The notes beneath the pieces are model-generated. The model was not told the DNA's origin and did no database searches. It saw only the letters and a program-made list of their open reading frames with translations. A stretch of 64,000 nt of DNA from Azoarcus sp. DN11 (lineage in GTDB: Bacteria > Pseudomonadota > Gammaproteobacteria > Burkholderiales > Rhodocyclaceae): the NCBI RefSeq assembly GCF_003628555.1, contig NZ_CP021731.1, positions 3,968,001 through 4,032,000 of the forward strand. Direction: 5' to 3'. This document shows, in pieces, positions 20,017 through 28,959 of this stretch. The stretch's first letter is position 1. The number at the start of each line of letters is the position of its first letter. A program made the position numbers and the translations under genes.

Positions 20017-20322
20017 TCATGACTTTTCTATATCTAATAGTTCAGGCGTCGCAGTGGGTGCCGGCCCACGCGCCAGACAGCGCACATAGATCGTGAGGAG
20101 AAGGAGATCTAGGCCGGGGGAACTGCGGAGCGTACTTCTATCGAACCGCGAGCAGACTTGGCGCGTGACCTGAGTCGAACGACTCGCGAACGGAATCGTC
20201 AAGGTCGTTTCGAGCGGCAAACGCAGCGACCGACCCAGTGCAACGAGTACGCCGGGCGGCATCGACACGCTCAGCTCTGCATTGCAGACCTCGGCGTCCT
20301 TTCCAAGCAAAAGACTCTTCAT
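20017..20322 (-). pseudogene. rfbD: Decayed dTDP-4-dehydrorhamnose reductase (rfbD remnant)
   Basis: Immediately after rfbB, with the usual ATGA overlap, a frame opens as MKSLLLGKD, matching the conserved N terminus of RfbD. The next ~20 codons still echo the family (a stretch ending GVLVALGR in place of the usual LGELVALDR), then similarity fades, and the frame stops after 101 codons, abutting rfbA. Normal RfbD is about 295 residues with a catalytic YxxxK; neither the length nor that motif is present. A deletion of roughly two thirds of the gene followed by drift is the simplest explanation. Confidence 0.72.
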
Positions 20323-21374
20323 TCGTATTGCTTGCTCACCCAGTCGCGGTAGGCGCCGCTGGTCACCCCGGCAACCCAGTCGGAGTTCTCTAGGTACCAT
20401 CGCACGGTTTTTTCGATGCCCGTTTCGAAGGTTTCGGCGGGCCTCCAACCCAGTTCGCGCTCGAGCTTGCTCGCGTCGATCGCGTAGCGCCGATCGTGAC
20501 CCGGCCGGTCCTTCACGAAGGTGATCTGCGTCCGGTAGCTCACCCCGTCGGCGCGCGGGCGCAGCCGGTCGAGGATATCGCACAGCGTTTGGACGACCTC
20601 AATATTGGGCTTCTCGTTCCAGCCGCCGACGTTGTAGGTTTCTCCCACGCGGCCGTGCGCAAGCACCTCACGAATGGCGCCGCAGTGGTCCTTGACGTAC
20701 AGCCAGTCGCGAATCTGCCGGCCGTCGCCGTAGATCGGCAGGGCCTTGCCAGCCAGCGCGTTGTGGATGACCAGCGGGATCAGCTTTTCCGGGAAGTGGT
20801 AAGGGCCGTAGTTGTTCGAGCAGTTCGTACTTAGCACCGGCAGTCCGTAGGTGTGGTGGTACGCGCGCGCAATGTGATCCGACGCGGCCTTGGACGCCGA
20901 GTACGGGCTGTTCGGCTCGTAGCGGTTGGTCTCGGTGAAGGCCGGTTCGGTGGGCGTCAGTGAGCCGTAGACCTCGTCAGTCGACACGTGCAGGAAGCGG
21001 AAAGCGGACTTGTCTGCGTCATCGCGACCGTTCCAGTAGGCGCGCACCGCCTCGAGCAAGCGGAAGGTGCCAACAATGTTGGTCTGGATGAAGTCTTCCG
21101 GCCCATGAATCGAACGGTCGACATGCGACTCGGCGGCAAAGTTCACAACGGCGCGAGGCCGGTACTCCGCGAGCAGGCGCGAGATCAGGTTGAAGTCGCC
21201 GAAGTCGCCGCGCACGAAGACGTGGCGCGCATTACCCTGGAGGCTCGCCAGGTTCTGCAGGTTGCCGGCGTAAGTCAGCTTATCGAGGTTGAGCACGGGC
21301 TCGCTGTGCGTCATGCACCAGTCGAGCACGAAGTTGGCGCCGATGAAGCCGGCGCCGCCGGTAACCAAAATCAT
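20319..21374 (-). CDS. rfbB: dTDP-glucose 4,6-dehydratase
   Basis: Second step of dTDP-rhamnose synthesis. 351 residues with NAD motif [18 protein letters not shown], the STDEVYG active-site loop and catalytic Tyr/Lys in [12 protein letters not shown], all canonical for RfbB. It is the first gene of an rfbB-(rfbD)-rfbA-rfbC run with very tight spacing. About 165 bp separate it from the upstream lipoprotein gene. Confidence 0.95.
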   Translation of the reverse strand: MILVTGGAGFIGANFVLDWCMTHSEPVLNLDKLTYAGNLQNLASLQGNARHVFVRGDFGDFNLISRLLAEYRPRAVVNFAAESHVDRSIHGPEDFIQTNIVGTFRLLEAVRAYWNGRDDADKSAFRFLHVSTDEVYGSLTPTEPAFTETNRYEPNSPYSASKAASDHIARAYHHTYGLPVLSTNCSNNYGPYHFPEKLIPLVIHNALAGKALPIYGDGRQIRDWLYVKDHCGAIREVLAHGRVGETYNVGGWNEKPNIEVVQTLCDILDRLRPRADGVSYRTQITFVKDRPGHDRRYAIDASKLERELGWRPAETFETGIEKTVRWYLENSDWVAGVTSGAYRDWVSKQYE

Positions 21375-21538
21375 GTTAGAACCTTCTGCTATAAATTATC
21401 TTCAGCGATAAACGTCAGGAACTGCGGTCACAGAATCCGCGTATCCCGCGACGAGCAGCGCCACGCCTAACGCTGTGCACTCAGATCGCCGATCCGACCT
21501 GAAGCGACTCGGCGGTGGCGTTACAGAACTGCCGCGAG

Positions 21539-21988
21539 TCAATTCACGACCTGGACGACCGAAGGCGTCTGGCAGAACAAGATCCGATTCTCGTCCTTTT
21601 GGGCAACCGCCACGCTGTAAGTCCCCTCGGGTAGGTCACCCAGCGTGACGTCGACCGAATAGCCAGCCGCTTCGAGCGTGGGATTCTTAAATATCGAGGC
21701 GACGTCGGGACGCTTGAGGTCGCGCTCCGCCTTAACTGATTTGCTCGTTCGCCCATCCTGCGTCGTGAAAATGATTTCGACTTCCTTCGGTACGGTCTGC
21801 GACAAGGTATTAAAGGCCCAGCCCTCGATACGAACAGCCTGGGCCTTGCTCACGCCCGCGCCGGCTGCCGGGACATCCAGGCTACAGGCGCCAGGCAGCG
21901 GCCTAACCACGACCGGAGGTGGTTCCTTGACACATCCGGCTGCGACGACGACGACGGCTGCGAGTAGGAAGAAGTGGCAATTTTTCAT
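21539..21988 (-). CDS. Small putative lipoprotein of unknown function
   Basis: 149 residues from the ATG at 21988. MKNCHFFLLAAVVVVAAGC is a lipoprotein signal peptide with lipobox VAAGC. The mature part has one predicted beta-sandwich-like region (SVDVTLGDLPEGTYSVAVAQ) and a second cysteine pair position (GACSLDV and LFCQTPS) that could form a disulfide. It lies 22 bp downstream of the three-domain glycosyltransferase. The family was not recognised; the C-terminal half resembles a carbohydrate-binding-type fold only in its strand pattern. Confidence 0.68.
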   Translation of the reverse strand: MKNCHFFLLAAVVVVAAGCVKEPPPVVVRPLPGACSLDVPAAGAGVSKAQAVRIEGWAFNTLSQTVPKEVEIIFTTQDGRTSKSVKAERDLKRPDVASIFKNPTLEAAGYSVDVTLGDLPEGTYSVAVAQKDENRILFCQTPSVVQVVN

Positions 21989-22009
21989 GAATATGTCCAA
22001 TGACCGAGA

Positions 22010-25000
22010 TTACAGACCATATCGTTGCGCCAAGAGGATCAGGCGGGAACGATATTGTCTTCCGATTTCTTGCGCGGAAAGTTGGGCACGGATCGATTGC
22101 TCCGCGCGTTTTCCGACTTCCTGCACCAGGGTAGGTTGGTCCAGCAGGCGCGTCAAAGCCGATGCTGCGTGCTCGATGTCCGCCTCTGCCCATAACTGCC
22201 CAGGCTCATAGACCCCCACTGCTTGCTCAAGAGTCTTTAGCTCGTAATTGATAGGGAAAGAGTTCATCGGAGTCATGAACTCCATATTGGCAGACCACCC
22301 CGTTGCAATAACCGGCTTCCCGAGATACATCATCTCGGCCGGCCCAAGCCCGAACCCTTCGGCTCGATGCAGAGAGATCAAGCAATCACAAACACTTTCC
22401 AGATCGTACACCTCCTGCCGCGTAAGAAACCGGTCAACAAAAACCACATTCTTTATGTCGGCGACGCTCTGCTTCAGCGCGGCGTACTTTTCAGGGTACT
22501 TATCAGCATTGATCGTCTTTACGACGAGAAAGGCGTCTTGGCGATTCGCTGCGGCCAGCCGAAAAGCGGCGAGTGACGCCTCGGGATTTTTTCGATACTG
22601 GTACGAATGAAAATCGTACATGAGCAACACGGCAAAACCATTCGCGGGCAAACCGAAGTCTTTCCTGGTCACGCCCGTGGTCGTTTTGAAATCAATGACA
22701 TGCGGGACCTTGAAGACAGGAACTGGCGAAATCTTGGCGACGGCATCCTGCACAAAGGCCGACGGAACCCAGACCTCCGCTAATTCCTCAAAAGCATTCA
22801 AATAGCTCAAAGGTAATTCCGGCTGCTCCCAATGCCAGTAACCAATCCGCAATGAGCTTTTGTGGCCTACTCGCCTGAGATAGTCAAGTGTGCGCGGAGT
22901 CTGATCCGCATTTACATATACGATATCAATCGGAAACTTGTCGCTGACAGCAGCATCAAGCGCCGACTTGTCGCGCTGCATATTCTCGCTCTGGTAGCCA
23001 ACGTCGATCACGGAATACGGGATGCCTCCCCCAACGGCACCTCTTGCAAAGGATCGCGCGCCCTCGCCTACTCCGAGTTCTGCCGCAATGTACCCGACGA
23101 TATTCACTCCGGGCGGACGACGGTATTCGGCAGGAGACAGGTAGGACTTTGGGCGGGAACAGTCAAATAATTTGACGTCACCGATATTCAGTCCTTTCAG
23201 GCGCCACGCCAACTGTCGATCATCTCCATTCAGACCGATCTGGCTAGGAATAAATGACTTATCTGATTCGACTCGAAGCGCAACGGCACGACCTTTCTGA
23301 GCTGCCGGCAAAAAGAACTGAATTTCAAAATCGCCAGCAGCATCTAACACACATTGATGTAACAATTCCTCGCCGACCATGAATTGCAGTTGCATCGATG
23401 CGCCGCTGGACGCCTTGGCAATGAACTCTGGAAAGTATGCGCCGGTAACTACAACCCGGTCTCCTGGCTCCCCGCAAAGCGGAACCGCCACACTCTCTGA
23501 AACCCAAAACCCACCTTCTTTTGCATCAGAGTCAGGCGGGTAAATTCCAGTGAACGCAGGTATCGCGACACGCCCAGATTGAACTGAAACAGATTTCGCT
23601 TCGTGCAAAATCGGACCACGCAAGACGGAAGTGCGATCTCCACTTGCTCGGAGGATCCTCGAGACGAGCCTTGGGTGCTGCTTGCTCTCCGAAGACAATC
23701 CAATTGACACCAGCGCACGAACAAGCCCAATCCGAGATCGGCAAAGACGTGCGTAGTGCCTAAGTGCGCTCGCGTCAGGCTCGCGTCCAAGCATGTTTCT
23801 AAATAACCTCTCAGCCCTATAAACACCAACGTGGTCCACATGCTCCGTACTCGTTCTGCCTACTAAAGCGGATCCCGCCTCAGCCTGATCCCACTTCGAT
23901 ACGACTCCCCTGTGAAAACCGATGACTGAAGGCGGAAAATAAGTTTCCCCTTCCACTGCGAACCAACGGTAGAAATCCTTGATGCTCGAAGCGGCATTTA
24001 GTGAGAATGCCCGTTGAAGATCGGGGCGACTCTTCCACGTAGCCAACATCGCATATGTTGGCTGAACGGACGTACCGGCAGCGGTGGGAGTCTGCACCAT
24101 GGCATCCGCGCGCTCGAAGGGATGATCGCCCATCAAACCTCGAAGTCCATCGTCCTCCCTGTAGAGTCGTCGAAAGATTTCGGGTACAGGGGTGCCATCG
24201 GCGAACCGACCATACGCGTAAGGAAACCTTGCATACTTTTTTGCACCATTCTCAAGCACACGCGAGGCATATGCTTCAGCCAACTCCCTTGCCGGACCGA
24301 GTGTAAAGAGTGTAAAACGGTTCTGATGCTTAGAAAAACGTTCCGGCTTCTCCGGATTGAATCCGCTGTAATGAAAAAATACGAGGGATTCTCCATCGAC
24401 CTCCCACTGGCCTTTCGCAGTCTTTACTACGTTACGCTGGGCCAAGTTCCAATATGCAACGTTGTAGCCCGGATGACGCAAGATCGCAACCCGATCAAAG
24501 AGACCTGGCACAAGATCAATCCAGCTTTGGTCGACAAAGATTCCGCGATCGTGGTCCACCACGCATTCACGCAAGAGCTTTCCTTGCCACCAACTGACAA
24601 AAGCATGACTATTTTGCGAATTTTTTAGCGAGCAAAAGCCGAAATTATAAGTTCCCGCTCTCCGGATATCGAGCTCAGAGGGGCTCTTATCGTCGCAAAT
24701 TGGGGCCAAAAGGTGAGGAGTTACAACTATGTCCGCGCCTGCTTCGTGGAACTCGGATACCTCTATCAAAGGTCTATACAGCAAGATATCCGGATCGATG
24801 TACGTAACCGAGCCATACTCCTTCCGGAGAAGGAACTCAAACGCCCAAGGTTTAACTGCAGTATTCAGCTCGAGTATCGAATACTGAAAAATAAACCGTT
24901 CCCGATCGGGCAGATCAATATTTTCGAGCGAAATTGATGCAAATTCGTTTTGCAAATTCTCTGCCGGTGCCATATCGCGATCGACAATCACGCAGAAGAG

Positions 25001-25099
25001 ATCAGCATTTGGCTCGTTTACTCGAACGCTCTGCAGCAAAGTCCGCGCAAAATGCAGGTAGTTATTCGAAACGATCGTAAAGATGGCTTTTCTTGTCAT
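22010..25099 (-). CDS. Three-domain glycosyltransferase (GT8-like, DUF4214-like, GT4)
   Basis: About 1029 residues. Residues 1-300 resemble a GT-A transferase of the GT8 type with DXD loop SVTYIDPDILLYRPL. Around 430-475 is a DUF4214-like stretch (YRAERLFRNMLGREPDASAL). Residues ~505-650 are a beta-rich module, possibly carbohydrate-binding. From ~665 onward is a GT4 domain (NIVGYIAAELGVGEGAR, then RAEGFGLGPAEMM with the EX7E motif). So one polypeptide could add two different sugars. The ATG at 25099 is chosen; a TTG four codons earlier is possible, and neither has a strong ribosome site. It lies between the coiled-coil methyltransferase and a lipoprotein gene. Confidence 0.78.
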   Translation of the reverse strand: MTRKAIFTIVSNNYLHFARTLLQSVRVNEPNADLFCVIVDRDMAPAENLQNEFASISLENIDLPDRERFIFQYSILELNTAVKPWAFEFLLRKEYGSVTYIDPDILLYRPLIEVSEFHEAGADIVVTPHLLAPICDDKSPSELDIRRAGTYNFGFCSLKNSQNSHAFVSWWQGKLLRECVVDHDRGIFVDQSWIDLVPGLFDRVAILRHPGYNVAYWNLAQRNVVKTAKGQWEVDGESLVFFHYSGFNPEKPERFSKHQNRFTLFTLGPARELAEAYASRVLENGAKKYARFPYAYGRFADGTPVPEIFRRLYREDDGLRGLMGDHPFERADAMVQTPTAAGTSVQPTYAMLATWKSRPDLQRAFSLNAASSIKDFYRWFAVEGETYFPPSVIGFHRGVVSKWDQAEAGSALVGRTSTEHVDHVGVYRAERLFRNMLGREPDASALRHYARLCRSRIGLVRALVSIGLSSESKQHPRLVSRILRASGDRTSVLRGPILHEAKSVSVQSGRVAIPAFTGIYPPDSDAKEGGFWVSESVAVPLCGEPGDRVVVTGAYFPEFIAKASSGASMQLQFMVGEELLHQCVLDAAGDFEIQFFLPAAQKGRAVALRVESDKSFIPSQIGLNGDDRQLAWRLKGLNIGDVKLFDCSRPKSYLSPAEYRRPPGVNIVGYIAAELGVGEGARSFARGAVGGGIPYSVIDVGYQSENMQRDKSALDAAVSDKFPIDIVYVNADQTPRTLDYLRRVGHKSSLRIGYWHWEQPELPLSYLNAFEELAEVWVPSAFVQDAVAKISPVPVFKVPHVIDFKTTTGVTRKDFGLPANGFAVLLMYDFHSYQYRKNPEASLAAFRLAAANRQDAFLVVKTINADKYPEKYAALKQSVADIKNVVFVDRFLTRQEVYDLESVCDCLISLHRAEGFGLGPAEMMYLGKPVIATGWSANMEFMTPMNSFPINYELKTLEQAVGVYEPGQLWAEADIEHAASALTRLLDQPTLVQEVGKRAEQSIRAQLSAQEIGRQYRSRLILLAQRYGL

Positions 25100-25156
25100 C
25101 GAATTTGTCAACAGTATTTATATAATCACTCAATCCATCGGGGTCGAAATAGCACG

Positions 25157-26506
25157 TCAGCTATTCTGCCCCCCCCTTCCACTCCCTTCCACAACTGGCG
25201 GTCGAAGCACCCTGAATAACCAAAACTTGGCATATTTTTCAATTTTGGCGGTCAATGACTCGATTTCGGCACTAAGCCGACGAATCTCCTTGCCCTGCGA
25301 AATTGCTTCTTCTTCCCGAACACGTACGATCGTCTCTAGCTCTTGACGTACCAATTTAAGCTCATCGCTTTGCGCACTCGCGCGCACCTCACTCTCACGC
25401 GCCGAACCTGTCAGTCTTGCGACCTCTTCTGCATGCGCTTGCTTCGTCGCTTCTAGCTCTTCGCGCGCACGCGATAGCTCATCCTCATGCGCACGTGCGT
25501 ACGCCTCTGACTCACGCGCCCAAGCGGTCAACCGAACAATCTCATCCTGATGCGCGTGCTTTGTCGTCTCTAGCTCTTCGCGCACACGCGAAAGTTCGAC
25601 GCCTTGCGCAAGCGCAAACTTCTCAGACTCGCGTGCCAAGTTTGTTAGCGCTGCAAGTTCATCCGCCGCAGCCGCAAACCTGTCTATCACGCGCGCCACG
25701 TGATCCGTCACACTCGCTGCGCTGGAAAATCTCTGCTCCAACATCTCGAACCGCCGCTCCAACTTTGCATCGAACCGATTCGCCAGTTGGTCGAGTTCGA
25801 TTCCGTACGATTGCGCAAAGGGTTCGTCGAAGTCAGCCATGATCGGCGGCGCAGCGGATTTCTGTGCCACGATCGCATAATCCGGGCTTGCACCGCAGAA
25901 CACGTCAATGAGGTCTACGCTTTCCTTGCCGACCAACGCAGGTTGTTCCTGAAGACGCACAATTTTGATTCGCGCAAAGCCGTAATGCTCGGGCAGGAAT
26001 TTAAGCAATAGGGGAGGTATCGGCCGCTCATGGGTAGGATCAAGGTAAAAGTTTGTCGTCCCCACTGCGACATTTTCTGGATTCGGCGTCTCAAGTATCA
26101 AAAGCCCGCCGGGTTTCAGGACACGCAGAGCCTCTTCGACCAAGACCTGGAGATCGGCAAACGGTAGGTGTTCAACAAAATGAAAGCCAGAAACGACGCA
26201 CTGCGATTCGCCAGCGAGCGTTCTTAGGAAGGCGATCGCGTCCTGTTTGACCGTCTTCAAGCCTAGACCGGAACACGCGGACAGCATACCTTCTTCGATA
26301 TCGACGCCGACGGCATCAAAACCCTTTTGCTTCATCAATTGGAGCCACTCGCCGCGCCCGCAACCAAGATCAACGGCGGCCGACTCGGGATAAACTGCGC
26401 GGAGAGGCTCAACAAACGGGAGATAAACTTCAAGTCGATCTATGATGGACTCGCGAGAACCACGATACCGGTCTTCAAAGGCGCGATAGAAACCGTTTTC
26501 ACTCAT
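25157..26506 (-). CDS. WbdD-like methyltransferase with repetitive C-terminal coiled coil
   Basis: 449 residues. Residues ~15-200 are a SAM methyltransferase: motif I AVDLGCGRGEWLQLM, GVDIEEGM and SGFHFVEHLPFADL, the arrangement found in the WbdD chain-terminating enzymes. Unlike WbdD there is no kinase domain; residues ~240-430 form a long charged coiled coil that includes three 39-residue repeats. Its position beside the ABC exporter genes wzt/wzm supports a role in capping and length control of an O-polysaccharide. The ATG at 26506 comes two bases after the stop of a small orphan frame (TGAGATG). Confidence 0.8.
   Translation of the reverse strand: MSENGFYRAFEDRYRGSRESIIDRLEVYLPFVEPLRAVYPESAAVDLGCGRGEWLQLMKQKGFDAVGVDIEEGMLSACSGLGLKTVKQDAIAFLRTLAGESQCVVSGFHFVEHLPFADLQVLVEEALRVLKPGGLLILETPNPENVAVGTTNFYLDPTHERPIPPLLLKFLPEHYGFARIKIVRLQEQPALVGKESVDLIDVFCGASPDYAIVAQKSAAPPIMADFDEPFAQSYGIELDQLANRFDAKLERRFEMLEQRFSSAASVTDHVARVIDRFAAAADELAALTNLARESEKFALAQGVELSRVREELETTKHAHQDEIVRLTAWARESEAYARAHEDELSRAREELEATKQAHAEEVARLTGSARESEVRASAQSDELKLVRQELETIVRVREEEAISQGKEIRRLSAEIESLTAKIEKYAKFWLFRVLRPPVVEGSGRGGQNS
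25286..25636 (-). repeat. Three 117-bp (39-codon) in-frame repeats encoding coiled coil
   Basis: Residues 291-329, 330-368 and 369-407 of the methyltransferase are tandem copies starting ARESE and containing ELSR(V/A)REELE then a run ending (I/V)xRLT. The first two copies are nearly identical, the third has diverged toward the end. The period of 39 residues is not a whole number of heptads, so each added copy would both lengthen and rephase the helix. Repeat number could change by slippage or recombination without breaking the frame. Confidence 0.8.
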
Positions 26507-26507
26507 C

Positions 26508-26660
26508 TCAGGCTCTCAGTTCGTCGAATATCTTGATGTCGAGAATCTGCCCCTCCTCGGGCAGCTGGATCTCGGAAATGAACTTCCAGCAATCGTGGAA
26601 AGCCGCAATTCGCGCCGTCGCGAGATCCCGCACCTTACGCTCCACCAGAAAATTCCCCAT
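26508..26660 (-). other. 50-codon orphan reading frame before the coiled-coil methyltransferase
   Basis: The ATG at 26660 opens a frame with a natural-looking protein sequence (KFISEIQLPEEGQILDIKI) ending in TGA two bases before the methyltransferase start. There is no ribosome site, and the start codon lies inside a sequence homologous to the end of wzm. It is most likely the C-terminal tail of a lost gene rather than a working small protein. Family not recognised. Confidence 0.4.
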
Positions 26661-26945
26661 TGTGGCAATCGGTTAGCCGCGAAGATCTGCTGTAAACCAC
26701 TCACAAGCGCAACCGTCGGACTCCATATCATCGCACAGTGAATTCCGGCCGACAGCACCGCAAGGGGTAGACGCGAGCAAAAAGCAAATTCTGTGTGGAG
26801 TAATGCCGCGCGAACCGACGGCGCATCAATTGCCCACAATATTTGCCTCACGCCATCCTCGGGTCCGTCAAACGACACTATTTGATCCAGCCTTTCGAGT
26901 ACGAATTGACCGTCTATATATTTAAAAAATCTGGAAAATCGCGGC
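26657..26945 (-). pseudogene. Diverged wzm 3'-fragment and unidentified remnant
   Basis: Between wzt and the methyltransferase, bases 26657-26790 translate as a stretch with IWSPTVALVSGLQQIF then AANRLPQWG, which aligns with VWNPMAALMNSFQQVL then TANRWPQWE near the end of Wzm at 28.3 kb; the DNA is visibly similar too, at roughly two thirds identity. The reading continues out of frame afterwards. Bases 26790-26945 stay open (VLERLDQIVSFDGPEDGV) but resemble no family I know. No start codon or ribosome site serves this fragment. It appears to be the leftover of a second, different exporter permease or of a recombination junction. Confidence 0.6.
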
Positions 26946-28166
26946 TCACCGATAGCACTCCATTGTCGGCGGAAGCCACGCCGCGCCAACAAATAGGTCT
27001 TTGTCAATGTTGATGACGTTGAAAACAACCGCAAGGTCTCTCCACTCATAATTCTTGCCGATGTGGGTGTCGGCGGTGTGCAGGGCGGCCGCGATTGAAT
27101 ACGTTCCTGGCCCCAGGTTGGCTGGAAACCCAAACATGAACGTAGTAACGGCTCCAGCCGGAACATCTGTTAGCTTACGCTTCAGATGGTGAGTGTTGGT
27201 GCCGAATACAGGTTGCCCAAATCTGTCCTTTATCATGTAGCCAAGTACGAGCTCCGGAATGGCCACCTTGGCCTCGACAACCACCTTCAGTTTGACCGGC
27301 TTACCAACACTGACGACTTCGATGCGTTCGTTGTTCTCATCGAGAAGGTCAATTTCGATAATTGCCGCCTCGCCAGAACCAGAGATCGTTTGCACCTTGC
27401 CCGAATCGATAACATGCTGTCGTACCGTTTGATTTTCGCGCTCCGCGAGCATTGCGTTGTAGTAGTCAATGACGGCTTCGGGTTCCCCCTCCATTGCAAG
27501 ACGCCCTCCATTGAGCAGAATGGCGCGATCACAGATGGATTGGATGGCACCCTTATCATGTGAAACGATCAGCAACGTTGTACCTTGGTTTCGAAACTCA
27601 CGAATGCGATCGAAGCTCTTATGCTGAAAGTAGGCATCTCCTACTGAAAGTGCTTCGTCGACGATGAGCACGTCTGGCCTTTGCGCGGTCGCCACGCTGA
27701 AGGCGAGCCGCATCTGCATGCCACTGGAGTAAACACGAACCGGCTCGTCGAGGTAGTTGCCGATTTCGGCAAAAGCTTCAATCTCCGGCATGAGCCGAGT
27801 AATTTCTTCCATGCTGAGGCCGAGAAGCTGGCCTGCCATAAATACATTCTGCCGTCCTGTGAAATCCGGATGGAAACCCATGCCGAGTTCGAGCAGCGCT
27901 GCAGTGCGTCCGGCGACGTGGATGCTACCGCTGGTAGGCTGTGTGGTGCCCGTGATCATCTTGAGTAGAGTGCTCTTCCCCGCTCCGTTGATACCGAGAA
28001 TACCTACAGCCTCTCCTGCGTTAACTGTGAACGAAACGTCCCGAAGCACCCATTTAAGGGTATGGTGCCGTTTGTGAGAAGGCGTAATCCACTCCAGCAA
28101 ACGTGACCAGCGCGTGGGATACTGTTTGTATGCCTTCCCAAGATTAACTACGGAGATGGTACCCAT
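26946..28166 (-). CDS. wzt: O-antigen ABC exporter ATPase with sugar-binding C-terminal domain
   Basis: 406 residues. The N-terminal nucleotide-binding domain has Walker A GINGAGKST, signature YSSGMQMRLAFS and Walker B VLIVDEALSVGD; the C-terminal ~150 residues form the beta-sandwich domain that recognises the capped end of the polysaccharide before export. It energises export of a completed undecaprenyl-linked chain through Wzm. The ATG overlaps the frame-corrected stop of wzm as TGATG, confirming the pair. The presence of the C-terminal domain implies a terminal modification, fitting the methyltransferase two genes downstream. Confidence 0.93.
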   Translation of the reverse strand: MGTISVVNLGKAYKQYPTRWSRLLEWITPSHKRHHTLKWVLRDVSFTVNAGEAVGILGINGAGKSTLLKMITGTTQPTSGSIHVAGRTAALLELGMGFHPDFTGRQNVFMAGQLLGLSMEEITRLMPEIEAFAEIGNYLDEPVRVYSSGMQMRLAFSVATAQRPDVLIVDEALSVGDAYFQHKSFDRIREFRNQGTTLLIVSHDKGAIQSICDRAILLNGGRLAMEGEPEAVIDYYNAMLAERENQTVRQHVIDSGKVQTISGSGEAAIIEIDLLDENNERIEVVSVGKPVKLKVVVEAKVAIPELVLGYMIKDRFGQPVFGTNTHHLKRKLTDVPAGAVTTFMFGFPANLGPGTYSIAAALHTADTHIGKNYEWRDLAVVFNVINIDKDLFVGAAWLPPTMECYR

Positions 28167-28959
28167 CAGAGTTCATCCACCATTTCGCCGGCATGGCGAC
28201 GGAAGAGCGCCAGCCCGGTCGCACAGAAAAAAGAGCCAGCGAGGATACCGGCCACAGGGTTTCCCACTGCGGCCAACGGTTCGCCGTCAAGACCTGCTGA
28301 AAACTGTTCATGAGCGCGGCCATCGGGTTCCATACCATGCCGTCACGAATTCCCTCAGGCAAGGCCGTCGCCGGATAGACAATCGGAGTGAGCCAAAACC
28401 AGAAGGTGATGAAGATTCCGAAGAACTGGCCGATGTCGCGAAAGAAGACGTTGAGCACGCCCAGCGTGACCCCCAGCCCAATCGAAAAAAGGACGAGGAT
28501 CGCCAGCAGGGGCAGCATCGCCCAAAAGGCATCGCCTGGAAAGTTTCCGGAAACCAGCAGGAAGACAGTGAACAGGCCGAAAACGATGGCAAAGTTGAGC
28601 AGTGCGCTCAGGATGATGACTACCGGTAGGCACATGCGCGGAAAGCTGAGCTTCTTCAAAAGGTTCGCGTTATCGAGAAAGACGTTCTGACCGCGTCCGA
28701 TAATCTCAGCGAACAGGCCCCAAGTGAGAAGGCCCGCGCACAGGTAAATGCTGTAGGCGAAGCCGTTGTCGACGCCGGGGAGCCGGGCGCGCATGACCTC
28801 GGCGAAGATCACGGTGTAGACGAGGATCATTGCCAGCGGATTGAGCACAGTCCAGACGGCGCCCAGCATCGAGTTGCGGTATTTGGACTGGAATTCCCGT
28901 TTTACACTGCCAAGAATGAAGCCGCGATAACTCCACAGAGCTCTGAGCATTGCGTTCAT
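28144..28959 (-). CDS. wzm: O-antigen ABC exporter permease, frameshifted near its 3' end
   Basis: Membrane-spanning half of the polysaccharide exporter, six hydrophobic segments, with the family landmarks KYRNSMLGAVWTVLNPL near the N terminus and NPMAALMNSFQQVL near the end. As read the protein is 271 residues and ends in a foreign tail. Adding one T to the run of six T (28227-28232, minus strand) restores FFCATGLALFRRHAGEMVDEL and a stop that overlaps the wzt start, giving 264 residues, the normal length. So a one-base loss in a homopolymer has replaced the last ~30 residues. The start overlaps the stop of manC (ATGA). Confidence 0.88.
   Translation of the reverse strand: MNAMLRALWSYRGFILGSVKREFQSKYRNSMLGAVWTVLNPLAMILVYTVIFAEVMRARLPGVDNGFAYSIYLCAGLLTWGLFAEIIGRGQNVFLDNANLLKKLSFPRMCLPVVIILSALLNFAIVFGLFTVFLLVSGNFPGDAFWAMLPLLAILVLFSIGLGVTLGVLNVFFRDIGQFFGIFITFWFWLTPIVYPATALPEGIRDGMVWNPMAALMNSFQQVLTANRWPQWETLWPVSSLALFSVRPGWRSSVAMPAKWWMNSDGYHLRS

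Noticed and set aside
26516..27166. A 216-codon minus-strand frame as a complete gene
   Set aside because: Its first part overlaps wzt in another frame and is a shadow; only the internal stretch shows wzm-like similarity, without a usable start.
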